Below are positions 50,764-60,544 of a stretch of DNA of 64,000 bases, in pieces. Numbering within the stretch: the stretch's first letter is position 1; each line of letters starts with the position of its first letter. Source of the DNA: MFAQ01 sp964429015 (lineage in GTDB: Bacteria > Patescibacteriota > Microgenomatia > UBA1400 > MFAQ01); NCBI GenBank assembly GCA_964429015.1, contig CAYSAM010000002.1, forward strand, positions 1 through 64,000, in the 5' to 3' direction. Under the pieces are notes generated by a model. That model was not told the origin of the DNA. It saw only the letters and a program-made list of their open reading frames with translations, and searched no databases. The position numbers were made by a program, and so were the translations under genes.

Positions 50764-51030
50764 TATACCAATTTTCAAGACAATATTCGATACTCACAAA
50801 ATACACACATATATAACAAAAACTATAATGATAATCAACTGTCAAGGTCAAAGTAGGTAAAATTATTAAGAAAAAAATCAAACACAACAAAAAAAGATTG
50901 ATACAAGGCAATTTTACAACCAAAACACTACATTATCAATGTCAACAAAAGAGTGATAGTAAACAAATTTACCTAACTAAATTAAAGTTTAATTTTTCTC
51001 ACAAGTCAATTCCCACCTAAATAGCTCAAA
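50764..51030. other. AT-rich gene-free stretch
   Basis: No convincing ORF. Scattered TTGACA-like boxes on the minus strand (for example about 50843-50850 and 50939-50944) lack well-placed -10 partners; the best pair is TTGACT/TTTAAT with 17 nt near 50985-51010. It may contain the promoter and a long leader of the small-protein/ATPase pair. Confidence 0.4.
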
Positions 51031-51032
51031 AT

Positions 51033-51080
51033 AGATCAAAGACTCTCCTATAGTATCAGGAAAAGTCTTTGATCTCCTTT
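51033..51080. terminator. Strong (bidirectional) terminator after nrdJ
   Basis: AGATCAAAGACT (51033-51044) and AGTCTTTGATCT (51064-51075) form a 12-bp perfect stem. The T-run is longer on the plus strand (51078-51085); on the minus strand ATTTT follows. Confidence 0.8.
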
Positions 51081-51083
51081 TTT

Positions 51084-53360
51084 TTAAATTTTTCCCTCTG
51101 AATAGTCTATATCACAGGCACCAGCAACACAAGCAAGTTCTTGAGCTGCCTTTGTATAGTCCTCTTCTTCGTAACGGTAAAGCTTACTAAAGTCTATGGC
51201 AGGAAAAACAGCAGCCAGTTTTTCATACTCAGCCAACGAAATCTCTTGATAAGGCATCTGAGCATAAGCTGCATCGAATGCTGGTAAAAAAGCCATACCT
51301 CCTATCAAATCTCTATGATCCCAAACCCACTTAACCAAGTCAATTACTTCGTGCGGGTAATAGGTAATCGTTACACTGGGGTTATGCTCTGTCCAATTAA
51401 TTTTATTTTGAAGCCAATAATTACACTGATCAATTGCCGACATACTCTTTCTCAACTTTGCTCCATCTGGCGACTTTACGGGGAAGTGAACTACAAAAGT
51501 ATTAGCACTTTCAAAGCTCTGACCATTTTCCGGATCCATAGGCACACCTTCATCTTTTAGAACCTTATATATCGGTGAGTGAGTACTCACTCGAATATTT
51601 CTAACATAGTTAGCTGCCCACCTAGCATGAATCCCTGAGGAACAATTAAATAGTTGCGAAGAGTTTCCAGATGGCTTCACACAAGTCACAGCAGCTGCTT
51701 GATTGATACCCAACTTTTCTGCATAAACTCTGTTTGTTTCAATAGCCACCTGCCTCAATCTACCTTGTACTGCAGGATCTTGTGCCACCAAGCTATCGAG
51801 CTGACCATTTATATCTACTCCCAACAACCTTTCTTCTTCACAATTTTTCTTCCATGTAGGGCGAAGTCCGGGGAAGTTGGTTGCCATAGCTTGAATCGTT
51901 CCTATTATCGCCGCCACTTCTACTTTATCTTTCAAAGATTCATACGTATCCTCTTTTCGAGCTATAGCAATTGACAAATTACAAAACTCATATGGACGCA
52001 AAATAATTTCCCCACATGGATTTGTTCCAAACTCCGCCTCTGCTCTTCTAGCTGGTCGCATATTTATAGCTCCTTGTCTGTTAAAAATGCCTGGCTCTCC
52101 TCTACCATTTTCCACCATCTCCATCATTTGTTTAACTATATCTAGTTGAGTTAATCCCTGAGAAGGCCAAACTGCACTATTGTTGGCATTCCATCGTTGA
52201 CTATTGTCGCGCTCAAAATCCCCAGACTTGCAATTCCTCATCTCCGCGTCATCAAAATCAAAAAGCGAAATCATTGCCGTTCTTCTCATCCCCCCCGAAA
52301 CAGCCGCATTTCCTACCTCGCACATAATGTCATGGGCATCAAGTGGTCTCAAAAAACTCCCTTGTCGTGATAAAACCCTCTCTCTCACAAACTCCATCAT
52401 TTTTCTAAAAGGTTCAGGACCAGACGATCTACCACCTTTAATTCTTAATATTGCTCCTGCTGGCCTCAAAGCCGAATAGTCAAAACTTACATCACCACCT
52501 TCAAACCAGGTCTGCAAACCAAGCCTCAAAGCGTCTGCCCACCCTTCGGTTGTATCTTCAACTAGGCAATACAAAGGCTCTCCTCCTATTTGTCTTTTAA
52601 CTCTGGGTAGATTTTCTACATACTTACTTTCCACCGAAAACCCCACTCCGCAGCCATTCATTGAGATAAGCAACGCTTCCACAAAAGAATCCAAACTATC
52701 TACGGGCTGATAAGAGCAGTTATAGATTCCAATATTATTTCTCCTTGCGGCAGGCCCAGCCATCGCCAAAAGCCTCATCGAAGGTGCCGCCTTCATCTCC
52801 AATACTGATTTTCTAATCCTTTCATAATCAGATGCTTGTAACTTGTTTTCAGAAATTTCGCTCAAATAGCTCACTGCCCTGTCCACAGTTTCTCGCCAAG
52901 TTTCCCTTCTTCCTAGGTCATAGTTAAATCTAGAATACTTATCAAAAAACTGAAATTTTTGTATTTGGTTACCAAAATATTTATCACTTTCAGCAAACGC
53001 AGCCTGAACTTCAGCCGGTACAGGTCTCACCTCTCTCAGTTTTGCATGCTCTGCTCTATACAAAATATAACTTTTTGCCGCCTCAAACTCACCAGCAGCC
53101 TGCAAAACAACCTCTACCGCATCTTGTACTTGTTCAACTGTAGGCTTCTCAAACTTACTACCAACCAAATTTACTACCCTACTAATTAGTTCTTCAAAAG
53201 AAACACTAGGGATAGAATCAATATCTCTAAAACATGCTTCTATTGCCTTTTTTATTTTATCTACCTCAAAAGCCACCACTCTTCCGTCTCTCTTGGTAAT
53301 AGAGGTCGGAATTCTTGCCACTATCTTTGTTCTAATCTTTTTTTTGAATTTTTTTATCAT
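51084..53360 (-). CDS. nrdJ: Ribonucleotide reductase, class II (adenosylcobalamin-dependent), RTPR-like
   Basis: A 758-aa reductase of the single-chain RTPR type. An N-terminal ATP-cone (residues about 15-105), C in IYNCSYQ, the catalytic loop TNPCGEIILRPYEFCNL with the thiyl cysteine and glutamate, and the C-terminal redox pair CVAGAC are present. It makes deoxynucleotides aerobically or anaerobically without an R2 subunit but needs B12, which this cell must import or salvage. nrdR lies just upstream, with NrdR boxes before it. Confidence 0.93.
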   Translation of the reverse strand: MIKKFKKKIRTKIVARIPTSITKRDGRVVAFEVDKIKKAIEACFRDIDSIPSVSFEELISRVVNLVGSKFEKPTVEQVQDAVEVVLQAAGEFEAAKSYILYRAEHAKLREVRPVPAEVQAAFAESDKYFGNQIQKFQFFDKYSRFNYDLGRRETWRETVDRAVSYLSEISENKLQASDYERIRKSVLEMKAAPSMRLLAMAGPAARRNNIGIYNCSYQPVDSLDSFVEALLISMNGCGVGFSVESKYVENLPRVKRQIGGEPLYCLVEDTTEGWADALRLGLQTWFEGGDVSFDYSALRPAGAILRIKGGRSSGPEPFRKMMEFVRERVLSRQGSFLRPLDAHDIMCEVGNAAVSGGMRRTAMISLFDFDDAEMRNCKSGDFERDNSQRWNANNSAVWPSQGLTQLDIVKQMMEMVENGRGEPGIFNRQGAINMRPARRAEAEFGTNPCGEIILRPYEFCNLSIAIARKEDTYESLKDKVEVAAIIGTIQAMATNFPGLRPTWKKNCEEERLLGVDINGQLDSLVAQDPAVQGRLRQVAIETNRVYAEKLGINQAAAVTCVKPSGNSSQLFNCSSGIHARWAANYVRNIRVSTHSPIYKVLKDEGVPMDPENGQSFESANTFVVHFPVKSPDGAKLRKSMSAIDQCNYWLQNKINWTEHNPSVTITYYPHEVIDLVKWVWDHRDLIGGMAFLPAFDAAYAQMPYQEISLAEYEKLAAVFPAIDFSKLYRYEEEDYTKAAQELACVAGACDIDYSEGKI

Positions 53361-53376
53361 TTTTTATAATAATTTT

Positions 53377-53829
53377 TTAATTAATATCAATTTCGTTAAC
53401 AAATTTTTTAAAGTCAATCAAACCAGAAAAATCCAAATAAACACTCGCAAAACGTAAATAAGCAAACTTGTCAATTTTTTTAAGCTTTTCCATCACCATT
53501 TTCCCTATATCACAAGACCTTACCTCTGTAGACTTTCTAGACAACAACTTAGCCTCAATTCTGTCTACAACCTCTTCAATTTTGTCCGTTCTCACATTTC
53601 TCTTATAACAAGCCTTTACTACTCCTTTAAGGAGTTTTTCCCTATTATATTGTTCTACTCTTCCGCTTTTCTTAACCACCTTCAAATCAATATTCACTAC
53701 CATCTCGTGAGTTGTAAATCTTTTGTTACATTTCAAACATTTCCTCCTCCTCCTTATACCATCACCAGAACTCAAAACCCTGCTCTCCAAAACAGATGTT
53801 TCTTCTTTATTGCAATATGGGCAGTTCAT
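53377..53829 (-). CDS. nrdR: Transcriptional repressor NrdR
   Basis: A 150-aa regulator with an N-terminal zinc ribbon (CPYC...CLKC) and an ATP-cone (residues about 49-140) that senses the ATP/dATP balance. The ATG at 53829 gives the family start MNCPYCN. Paired NrdR boxes lie right at its promoter, so nrdR-nrdJ is an autoregulated operon. Confidence 0.95.
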   Translation of the reverse strand: MNCPYCNKEETSVLESRVLSSGDGIRRRRKCLKCNKRFTTHEMVVNIDLKVVKKSGRVEQYNREKLLKGVVKACYKRNVRTDKIEEVVDRIEAKLLSRKSTEVRSCDIGKMVMEKLKKIDKFAYLRFASVYLDFSGLIDFKKFVNEIDIN

Positions 53830-53835
53830 ATAAAT

Positions 53836-53883
53836 ACACAATATCTAGTGTTCCTATCATTATTGAAACACTACCACTAGTAA
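53836..53883 (-). promoter_or_regulatory. Pair of NrdR boxes
   Basis: Box 1 ACACAATATCTAGTGT (53836-53851) and box 2 ACACTACCACTAGTAA (53868-53883) lie 32 bp apart, the spacing of three helical turns that NrdR requires. They cover the presumed promoter (TTCAAT, 18 nt, TATTGT). Confidence 0.75.
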
Positions 53884-53948
53884 TTCAACTATTACAAAAT
53901 AAAACAAAGTCAAACAATGAACTCAATTTCCGCAAAATCTTCTCCCAA

Positions 53949-54524
53949 TTAGACGAATAATGCAATATTCAAAATAAATCTGGCCACTATCGAGCCCAAA
54001 ACATTTCCACTCTTAGTTCTAATTACCCCATTTATCATCGCCACCGCAAAAACAAATATTAAAACAAAAATCATTTCCAAGCCTCCTACTTTAAAATCAA
54101 AAAGCAGTACAGGTAATCTCAAAACAGCTACCAATAAAGCACAAAAAAATATTGACCATGTCTCAGGAATACTTTTTTGCAAGTACCCCAAAACGAAACC
54201 AGTCAAGGCAATCTCCTCTACTACAGCGGTCACCAAGGCTACACCTAACAAATTCCAATTGCCATATAGCACCCCTGGCACCTTTTGCAAAGCAAAAAAA
54301 TAAAATCCACCAACCACCAATCCAATCACCAAAGATAAAAACATGTTGTCACCAAAAAGAGAAACTCTTTTTTCTCTCAAAAAAATGTTCCACCAAAACA
54401 AAGGCACCAACCAAATTACTGGTTTAAACCACAATTCCTCAATAATCTCTGGCAAGTTAAAAAAATATCTAAATCCACCCCATATCAATAGCAAATACCC
54501 TGTATATAACAACACCTTTTTCAC
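53949..54524 (-). CDS. CPBP/Abi-like membrane protein with degraded protease motifs
   Basis: A 191-aa membrane protein with about six segments. VVEEIALTGFVLGYLQ aligns with the EExxxR motif of CPBP intramembrane proteases but has T-G in place of the arginine region; the second (FxxxH) and third (HxxxN) motifs lack histidines. It is likely inactive as a protease, or a distant structural homologue. Confidence 0.6.
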   Translation of the reverse strand: MKKVLLYTGYLLLIWGGFRYFFNLPEIIEELWFKPVIWLVPLFWWNIFLREKRVSLFGDNMFLSLVIGLVVGGFYFFALQKVPGVLYGNWNLLGVALVTAVVEEIALTGFVLGYLQKSIPETWSIFFCALLVAVLRLPVLLFDFKVGGLEMIFVLIFVFAVAMINGVIRTKSGNVLGSIVARFILNIALFV

Positions 54525-54596
54525 ACTTCATCCTACCACGTTCAGATGCTGTTAATAAAGACTGCACCAAAGACAAAGTATATAATTACTCCACAC

Positions 54597-56948
54597 ATGG
54601 AACCGAAACGCAAAAAGTTTTTTAAAGAGTTAGAAAAAAGAATAGCCACCAAGTCCTGGAAAAAATTAAACAGCAAATCTTTACTGTTTCTTTTAGCTGG
54701 TATTTTTCTGATCTGGCTCTTCTTTCTCCTCAAGGACGTTCCTAGTCCAGCCAAACTCACCAAAACTCCAGCACCACAAAGTACAAAAATACTTGATCGC
54801 AACCAAAACCTCCTGTACGAGGTCTACTCAGATTATCGACGTACACCTGTAAACTTTCAAAACATCTCTCAAGATGTCAAAAACGCCACCATTGCAATTG
54901 AAGATAAAAACTTTTACCGCCATCACGGGCTAGATACTTTAGCTATTATCCGTGCCGCCTTTAACACTCTAAGAGGTAAAAGACTAGAGGGTGGTTCCAC
55001 ACTCACTCAGCAACTCGTCAAGAATTCTTTATTATCCGACACCAGAAGAACTCTTACTCGCAAAATTAAGGAGGCCATACTTTCCGTCGCCACTGAATTT
55101 ACCTACACCAAAAATGAAATTCTAGAGCTATATCTCAATCACGCACCATACGGCGGCACCGTCTACGGCATCGAGACCGCCTCCCAAACTTACTTTGGCA
55201 AGTCAGCAAAAGACTTAAATCTTGCCGAGTCAGCGCTTCTTGCTGGATTACCACAATCTCCAACCAGATACTCACCATTTGGTGCCAAACCAGAATTAGC
55301 CATCAACCGACAACATGAAGTTTTAAGACGTATGTACGAAGACGGCTATATAAACAAAGATCAATACGATTCCGCCAAAAACACCAAACTTAATTTTTCC
55401 AAAAAAAATATAACCATCAACGCTCCTCATTTTTCTCTCATGGTTAGAGATCAACTTGTCCAAAAATACGGCGAAGACTTAGTCAACCTTGGTGGACTAG
55501 TGGTTACAACAACTCTCGATCTAGATCTCCAAAATTATTTTCAAGCTTCGCTCTCAGCTGAACTAAAAAAAATTGCCAAACTAAAAATTAGCAATGGTGC
55601 AGCACTAGTCACCAAGCCAAATACTGGAGAAATTATTTCTTTAATTGGTTCCAAAGATTACTATGACAACGATATTGATGGACAAGTAAACATCACTACG
55701 GCATTGCGCCAACCAGGCAGTTCTATAAAACCACTAAACTACGCCACAGGTCTTTTACTTGGCTGGCCAACTAGCCTTGTTTATTTAGATGTTCCTACTT
55801 GCTTCAATGTTCTTGGTCAAAAATCTTACTGTCCCAAAAACTACGATAATTCTTTCAGGGGACCAGTTTCTATGCGTCAATCTTTGGCAAATTCTCTAAA
55901 TATTCCCGCTGTCAAACAACTCGCACTCAATAGTATGGACTCTTTTATCGCAACCGCATCAGCCATGGGGATCTCTACCTGGACAGACTCAAGCAAATAC
56001 GGACTTTCTCTCACTCTAGGTGGCGGTGAAGTTACCATGTTCGATCTTGCAAAAGCATTTAGTACTTTTGCCAATCAAGGGGTGACTGTTCCTCTTGTTT
56101 CTGTTCTTAAAGTCCAAACATACGACGGTATAACTCTAGAAGAGTATGATGCTGAAAAAACCGCCAATCTCGTCTCTGTTCTTCCAGAAGATTGGGCAAC
56201 TTTTTGGTCAAGTTCCAGCCATTCTGCCTCCCCTTCTGCCGAACCTGTCACCACCCTACCCAAAGAAGTCACTTTCATTATTTCCGACATTCTCGCAGAC
56301 AACGGCGCTCGCTCCGCAGCCTTTGGCACCAACAGTTTATTAGTAATACCCAATCATACCGTTTCTGTAAAAACAGGCACCACTAACGACCTCAAAGATA
56401 ACTGGACCATAGGCTACACACCAGATTTCCTCGCTGCCACCTGGGTGGGTAACAACGACAATACTTCCATGAGCTACGTTGCCTCTGGTGTCACCGGCGC
56501 ATCTCCAATCTGGAACAGTATCATGAAAAAACTCCTCAAAGAAATCAAAGACAAACCATTATCAAAACCAGAAAATGTTACCAATTTTCAAGTCTGCAAC
56601 TCCACAGGGTTACTTGCTCAACAAGAAAACCAGTGCGAGTCTCACTCAGAATATTTTATAAAAGAAATTCTACCACTTGGTCAATCAGGTATTCCCGTTC
56701 GCAAACAAATTTGGGTCAATCGTGCTGACAAGTCTCCAATACAAGAAAACGACACCACAACAATTGACAGGGATCTTGAAGAACATACAGTTCTATCAGA
56801 TCCATTCATCAAAGAATTTTGTTTAGATTGCAACTACCCATTAAACGAAAAGGGTAGTATTCAGTGGCCCCAAACAAACGTTAACATGTCTACTTTCAAG
56901 GCCAACTCAAAAAACTACTTAAATCTAAATGTCCAAAACAGCCCTTAA
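54597..56948 (+). CDS. Class A penicillin-binding protein (PBP1A type), copy 1
   Basis: A 783-aa bifunctional murein synthase. After one membrane segment (about residues 30-48), the GT51 glycosyltransferase shows EDKNFYRHHGLD and EGGSTLTQQLVKN, and the transpeptidase shows SSIK (QPGSSIKPLNY), SLN (ANSLNIPAVK) and KTGTTNDLKDNW. The C-terminal 140 residues hold several cysteines (FCLDCNYPL). ATG 54597 lies 11 nt after a TATAAT, so the message is almost leaderless. It overlaps the GH18 gene by 20 nt. Confidence 0.93.
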   Translation: MEPKRKKFFKELEKRIATKSWKKLNSKSLLFLLAGIFLIWLFFLLKDVPSPAKLTKTPAPQSTKILDRNQNLLYEVYSDYRRTPVNFQNISQDVKNATIAIEDKNFYRHHGLDTLAIIRAAFNTLRGKRLEGGSTLTQQLVKNSLLSDTRRTLTRKIKEAILSVATEFTYTKNEILELYLNHAPYGGTVYGIETASQTYFGKSAKDLNLAESALLAGLPQSPTRYSPFGAKPELAINRQHEVLRRMYEDGYINKDQYDSAKNTKLNFSKKNITINAPHFSLMVRDQLVQKYGEDLVNLGGLVVTTTLDLDLQNYFQASLSAELKKIAKLKISNGAALVTKPNTGEIISLIGSKDYYDNDIDGQVNITTALRQPGSSIKPLNYATGLLLGWPTSLVYLDVPTCFNVLGQKSYCPKNYDNSFRGPVSMRQSLANSLNIPAVKQLALNSMDSFIATASAMGISTWTDSSKYGLSLTLGGGEVTMFDLAKAFSTFANQGVTVPLVSVLKVQTYDGITLEEYDAEKTANLVSVLPEDWATFWSSSSHSASPSAEPVTTLPKEVTFIISDILADNGARSAAFGTNSLLVIPNHTVSVKTGTTNDLKDNWTIGYTPDFLAATWVGNNDNTSMSYVASGVTGASPIWNSIMKKLLKEIKDKPLSKPENVTNFQVCNSTGLLAQQENQCESHSEYFIKEILPLGQSGIPVRKQIWVNRADKSPIQENDTTTIDRDLEEHTVLSDPFIKEFCLDCNYPLNEKGSIQWPQTNVNMSTFKANSKNYLNLNVQNSP

Positions 56949-58137
56949 AGTAATTCTTAGCATTGTTATCTCAATCACCACAGTAGTCTTAATATCAGTT
57001 GTTTATTGGCAAAAAAACCTGCCTCTTGTCAGTCCTGTCGCCTTCATCGAAAGCATTTATCAGCCCAGTACAAAAAACAAAAGGATCGTTTATGGTTTCT
57101 TGCCTTACTGGAATCTAAAATACGCCAAAGAGCTTCAAATAAACCACCTTACTCATCTTGCATATTTTGGACTAGATTTAAAATCAGACGGTACAGCCAA
57201 CAAAAAAGTAAACGCGAGGGAATTAGAACCAGGATGGAACAAACTAAACTCAGACACCACCAAAAACATTCTCTACCAAAGCAAACTTCTCAATCAAAAA
57301 ACAGTCCTAACAGTCACCGCCATGGAGCCAGAAATCATTTCCTCTATTGTCAACAATCAAACTTACACTCAAAACTCTATAAATGACATTCTTCAGGTTT
57401 ATAAAGACTTCAACTTCGATGGTATCAATATCGATTTTGAATACGTTGGGATACCAGACGAAGTTACCAAAAAAAACTTTACCAATTATATAAAGCTCAT
57501 AAATCAGGAGTGTAAAAAAAGTTACCCCAAATGCTTTATCGATATAGATATCTTTGGCGATACAGCCGAAAAAAACAGGCTTTGGAATCTAGAAGAGCTC
57601 CATCCACACGTTTCCCATATTATTGTTATGGCCTACGATTACTACCGCAAATCATCTTCCCAAGCAGGGCCAGTTGCTCCATTGACTGGCTCATGCAAAG
57701 GACAAAGCGATAATCCTTGCCTAGAACACGATATTCTTCAACACATATCTTTAATAACCAAAAAAGTACCCCAAAATAAAATTATTCTTGGAATTCCTTT
57801 TTATGGCTACGAATGGCAAACAGCCTCAGAAGATTTTTTGGCTAACACCTATCCAAAAACCGGAAGCATAGCAACATACCAACGAATTCAAGAAATAATT
57901 ACAAATCCAGAAACAAGCTCACTATCTGCTAAATGGTCAAACTCAACCCTTAGTCCATATTTAGTTTATTATGAAGACAAAAAAATAAAACAAATCCATT
58001 ACGAAAACCAACAATCCCTAAAACTAAAAATCGATGTTCTAAATGCAACTAATTTGGGAGGAATGGCAATTTGGGCACTTGGCTACGAAGTCCCATATCA
58101 AGATCTTTGGCAACCGATTTTCGAAATGAATCGTTAA
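56929..58137 (+). CDS. GH18-family glycoside hydrolase (YaaH/chitinase-like), membrane-anchored
   Basis: A 402-aa protein: one N-terminal membrane segment, then a TIM barrel with the catalytic DxxDxDxE motif as FDGINIDFEYVG near residue 165, plus MAYDYY and GIPFYGYEW further on and a GGMAIWALGYE strand near the end. GH18 members cleave chitin, peptidoglycan or related beta-1,4 glycans. Lying between and overlapping PBP genes, it is probably a cell-wall remodelling hydrolase. Confidence 0.85.
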   Translation: MSKTALKVILSIVISITTVVLISVVYWQKNLPLVSPVAFIESIYQPSTKNKRIVYGFLPYWNLKYAKELQINHLTHLAYFGLDLKSDGTANKKVNARELEPGWNKLNSDTTKNILYQSKLLNQKTVLTVTAMEPEIISSIVNNQTYTQNSINDILQVYKDFNFDGINIDFEYVGIPDEVTKKNFTNYIKLINQECKKSYPKCFIDIDIFGDTAEKNRLWNLEELHPHVSHIIVMAYDYYRKSSSQAGPVAPLTGSCKGQSDNPCLEHDILQHISLITKKVPQNKIILGIPFYGYEWQTASEDFLANTYPKTGSIATYQRIQEIITNPETSSLSAKWSNSTLSPYLVYYEDKKIKQIHYENQQSLKLKIDVLNATNLGGMAIWALGYEVPYQDLWQPIFEMNR

Positions 58138-58217
58138 AATAAGCAAACTTTTCCCTCTATTTTTTTTCATCCAAAAAACATAAAATTGTCTTATCTCCTG
58201 CCCTTTCATACCACATC

Positions 58218-60254
58218 ATGTTTAAAGACAAAAAAAGAATCACTAAACTATTTTTATATATCGGTTTACCTTTATACCGTCTATTTCTTGTTGCCATTAT
58301 TGCCACTTTTTACACCTTAAGAAGACTAAAACATCTAGTTCAATTAATTAAACTACCCAAAGTTAATTTTTCCCCTCCCAAAACCAAAACAATCTCTCGA
58401 TTACTTTTTCTTATCTGCCTCCTCCAAATCACGTTTTTAATTTATCACTTCTTCTCAACTCTCCCCAACCCAAAACTGCTAAACCACTTTCCGGATAAAC
58501 TATCTACTAAGATTCTAGATCGAAACGGTAATTTGCTATATCAAATTTATAAAGATGAAAATAGAACTGAAATCAAAATTGGCAACTTACCCACACACGT
58601 TAAACTAGCCTTCCTAGCTGCCGAAGATAAAGACTTTTATAAACATCACGGTTTTTCTCTTACGGGGCTAATGAGAGCTTTTTATAAAAACTTAGTCAAA
58701 GATCACGTCGAAGGTGGCTCAACTATTACTCAGCAACTTGTAAAAAACACTTTACTCACCAACGAAAAAACTTTTGTTAGAAAAATCAAGGAACTTGTAC
58801 TCTCATTAGAGGTAGAAGCTATGTACACCAAAGATAAAATCTTGGAAATCTATCTTAATCAGGTTGGTTTTGGCGGCCCCGCCTACGGTATCCAAGAAGC
58901 CGCCCAACAATACTTCAACATCGACGCTAAAGATTTATCTATCTCTCAAGCCGCTTTTCTGGCAGGGCTTACACAAGCACCCACCAAATACTCACCTTTT
59001 GGGGAAAATATTCAACTTGGCATAGAAAGACAAAAAATTGTTTTACAACAAATGCAAAAAAATCATTTTATTACTGATGAAGAATATCAAAATTCACTAC
59101 ACGAAACCATTCTCTTCAGATCTGCCAAAAACGACATTATTGCTCCCCACTTTGTTATGTATGTCCGTAGTCAACTTATAAATCAGCTAGGTGAAAATAT
59201 CGTCAATCAAGGCGGACTAACCGTATACACAACCCTAGATCAAAACATCCAAAACGAAGCACAAAAAATAGTCTCCCAGGAAATTGAAAAACTAAAGGGA
59301 TTAAACGTTACAAATGGCTCTGCTTTAATCACTAATCCACAAACAGGTGAAATATTAGCTATGGTAGGCTCCAAAGATTACTTTAACCTCAACGAAAATG
59401 GCCAAGTAAATCTCACTACCTCTTTGCGCCAACCAGGCAGTTCCATCAAACCTCTAAATTACGCCCTTGCCTTCGAAAAAGGCAAAAAACCAACCGATAC
59501 CGTAGAGGATAAGCCACTTTCAATTATCTACCCAAACAGAACAACTTGGACACCAAAAAACTACGATAACAAATTTCATGGAACAGTAACTCTTAAACAA
59601 GCCTTAGCAAACTCTTACAATATTCCCTCAGTTCTCCTTCTAAAAGAAAACGGTATAGCTGAATTTGCCAATTTTGCCCATAAAATGGGTATCAACTCTT
59701 GGTCTGACACTAGCCGCTACGGACTATCCATGAGCCTTGGCAGTCTCGAGGTCAAAATGACCGAATTAGCCACTGCATATTCATCTTTTGCTAACAATGG
59801 AGTCGTTACGCCTCTAACATCAATTTCCAAAGTAGTATCTAGTGAACAAGGGCAAATATACTTTCCTAAGTGCCAAACAGTTGAAAATCAAGAAAGCAAC
59901 AAGTCAGTTCTAGCCAACGAAGACAACTGTCTATCGCGTCGTGTAATAACTAATCAAACTGCAAAACATATCACCGAAATACTTAGTGACAATATTGCCC
60001 GCTCCAGTGCCTTCGGTTCCAATTCCGTGCTGAATATCAAAGGTCACAAAGTCGCTGTAAAAACTGGCACTAGCAATGATCTCAAAGATAACTGGGCAAT
60101 CGGCTATAACGAAAATTATTTAGTATCCACCTGGGTGGGAAACAATAATAGCCAACCCATGTCACACATTGCTTCAGGAGTTACGGGTGCTTCTCCAATT
60201 TGGTCCAAAATTTTCAACAACCTTCTTATAAAACCCCTTGCCTCAAGTAACTAA
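58218..60254 (+). CDS. Class A penicillin-binding protein (PBP1A type), copy 2
   Basis: A 678-aa protein. Two N-terminal hydrophobic stretches, GT51 motifs EDKDFYKHHG and EGGSTITQQLVKN, transpeptidase QPGSSIKPLNY, SYNIPS and KTGTSNDLKDNW. It shares long identical blocks with the PBP at 54597 but lacks that protein's cysteine-containing C-terminus. The pair looks like an old tandem duplication with the GH18 gene in between. Confidence 0.93.
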   Translation: MFKDKKRITKLFLYIGLPLYRLFLVAIIATFYTLRRLKHLVQLIKLPKVNFSPPKTKTISRLLFLICLLQITFLIYHFFSTLPNPKLLNHFPDKLSTKILDRNGNLLYQIYKDENRTEIKIGNLPTHVKLAFLAAEDKDFYKHHGFSLTGLMRAFYKNLVKDHVEGGSTITQQLVKNTLLTNEKTFVRKIKELVLSLEVEAMYTKDKILEIYLNQVGFGGPAYGIQEAAQQYFNIDAKDLSISQAAFLAGLTQAPTKYSPFGENIQLGIERQKIVLQQMQKNHFITDEEYQNSLHETILFRSAKNDIIAPHFVMYVRSQLINQLGENIVNQGGLTVYTTLDQNIQNEAQKIVSQEIEKLKGLNVTNGSALITNPQTGEILAMVGSKDYFNLNENGQVNLTTSLRQPGSSIKPLNYALAFEKGKKPTDTVEDKPLSIIYPNRTTWTPKNYDNKFHGTVTLKQALANSYNIPSVLLLKENGIAEFANFAHKMGINSWSDTSRYGLSMSLGSLEVKMTELATAYSSFANNGVVTPLTSISKVVSSEQGQIYFPKCQTVENQESNKSVLANEDNCLSRRVITNQTAKHITEILSDNIARSSAFGSNSVLNIKGHKVAVKTGTSNDLKDNWAIGYNENYLVSTWVGNNNSQPMSHIASGVTGASPIWSKIFNNLLIKPLASSN

Positions 60255-60544
60255 ATCTTGTACTTCACAAAAAACTTATTCTCCTTCTCCCCACCATCAA
60301 TCTCTTCCACATTTTGATTCTTTGAGTTCTCGGTTTTTTGAATTTTTACTCCTTCCCCATTTATCATCGCTTTCATCCAAAATCCCAACGAAACCAACAC
60401 TACCAAAACCAAAACAAAAAAAACCGCTTTTCTATCCCTACTTCTTTCCTCTTTTGACTTTTTCTTTTTTTCCTTCTTTTTAACAACTTCTTCACCAGCC
60501 TCTCCTTCATCCAAAACATCGTCAAAATCTTTTACTTTATTCAT
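60251..60544 (-). CDS. Small single-pass membrane protein
   Basis: A 97-aa protein with an extremely charged N-terminal half (EEVVKKKEKKKKSKEERSRD), one membrane segment (about residues 41-58) and a polar C-terminal tail. No family recognised. It overlaps the dehydrogenase gene by 8 nt and converges with the PBP gene by 4 nt. Confidence 0.55.
   Translation of the reverse strand: MNKVKDFDDVLDEGEAGEEVVKKKEKKKKSKEERSRDRKAVFFVLVLVVLVSLGFWMKAMINGEGVKIQKTENSKNQNVEEIDGGEKENKFFVKYKI

Noticed and set aside
54546..54596. Longer PBP1A start at 54546
   Set aside because: The extra codons cover the TATAAT promoter; the ATG at 54597 gives the normal cytoplasmic tail.
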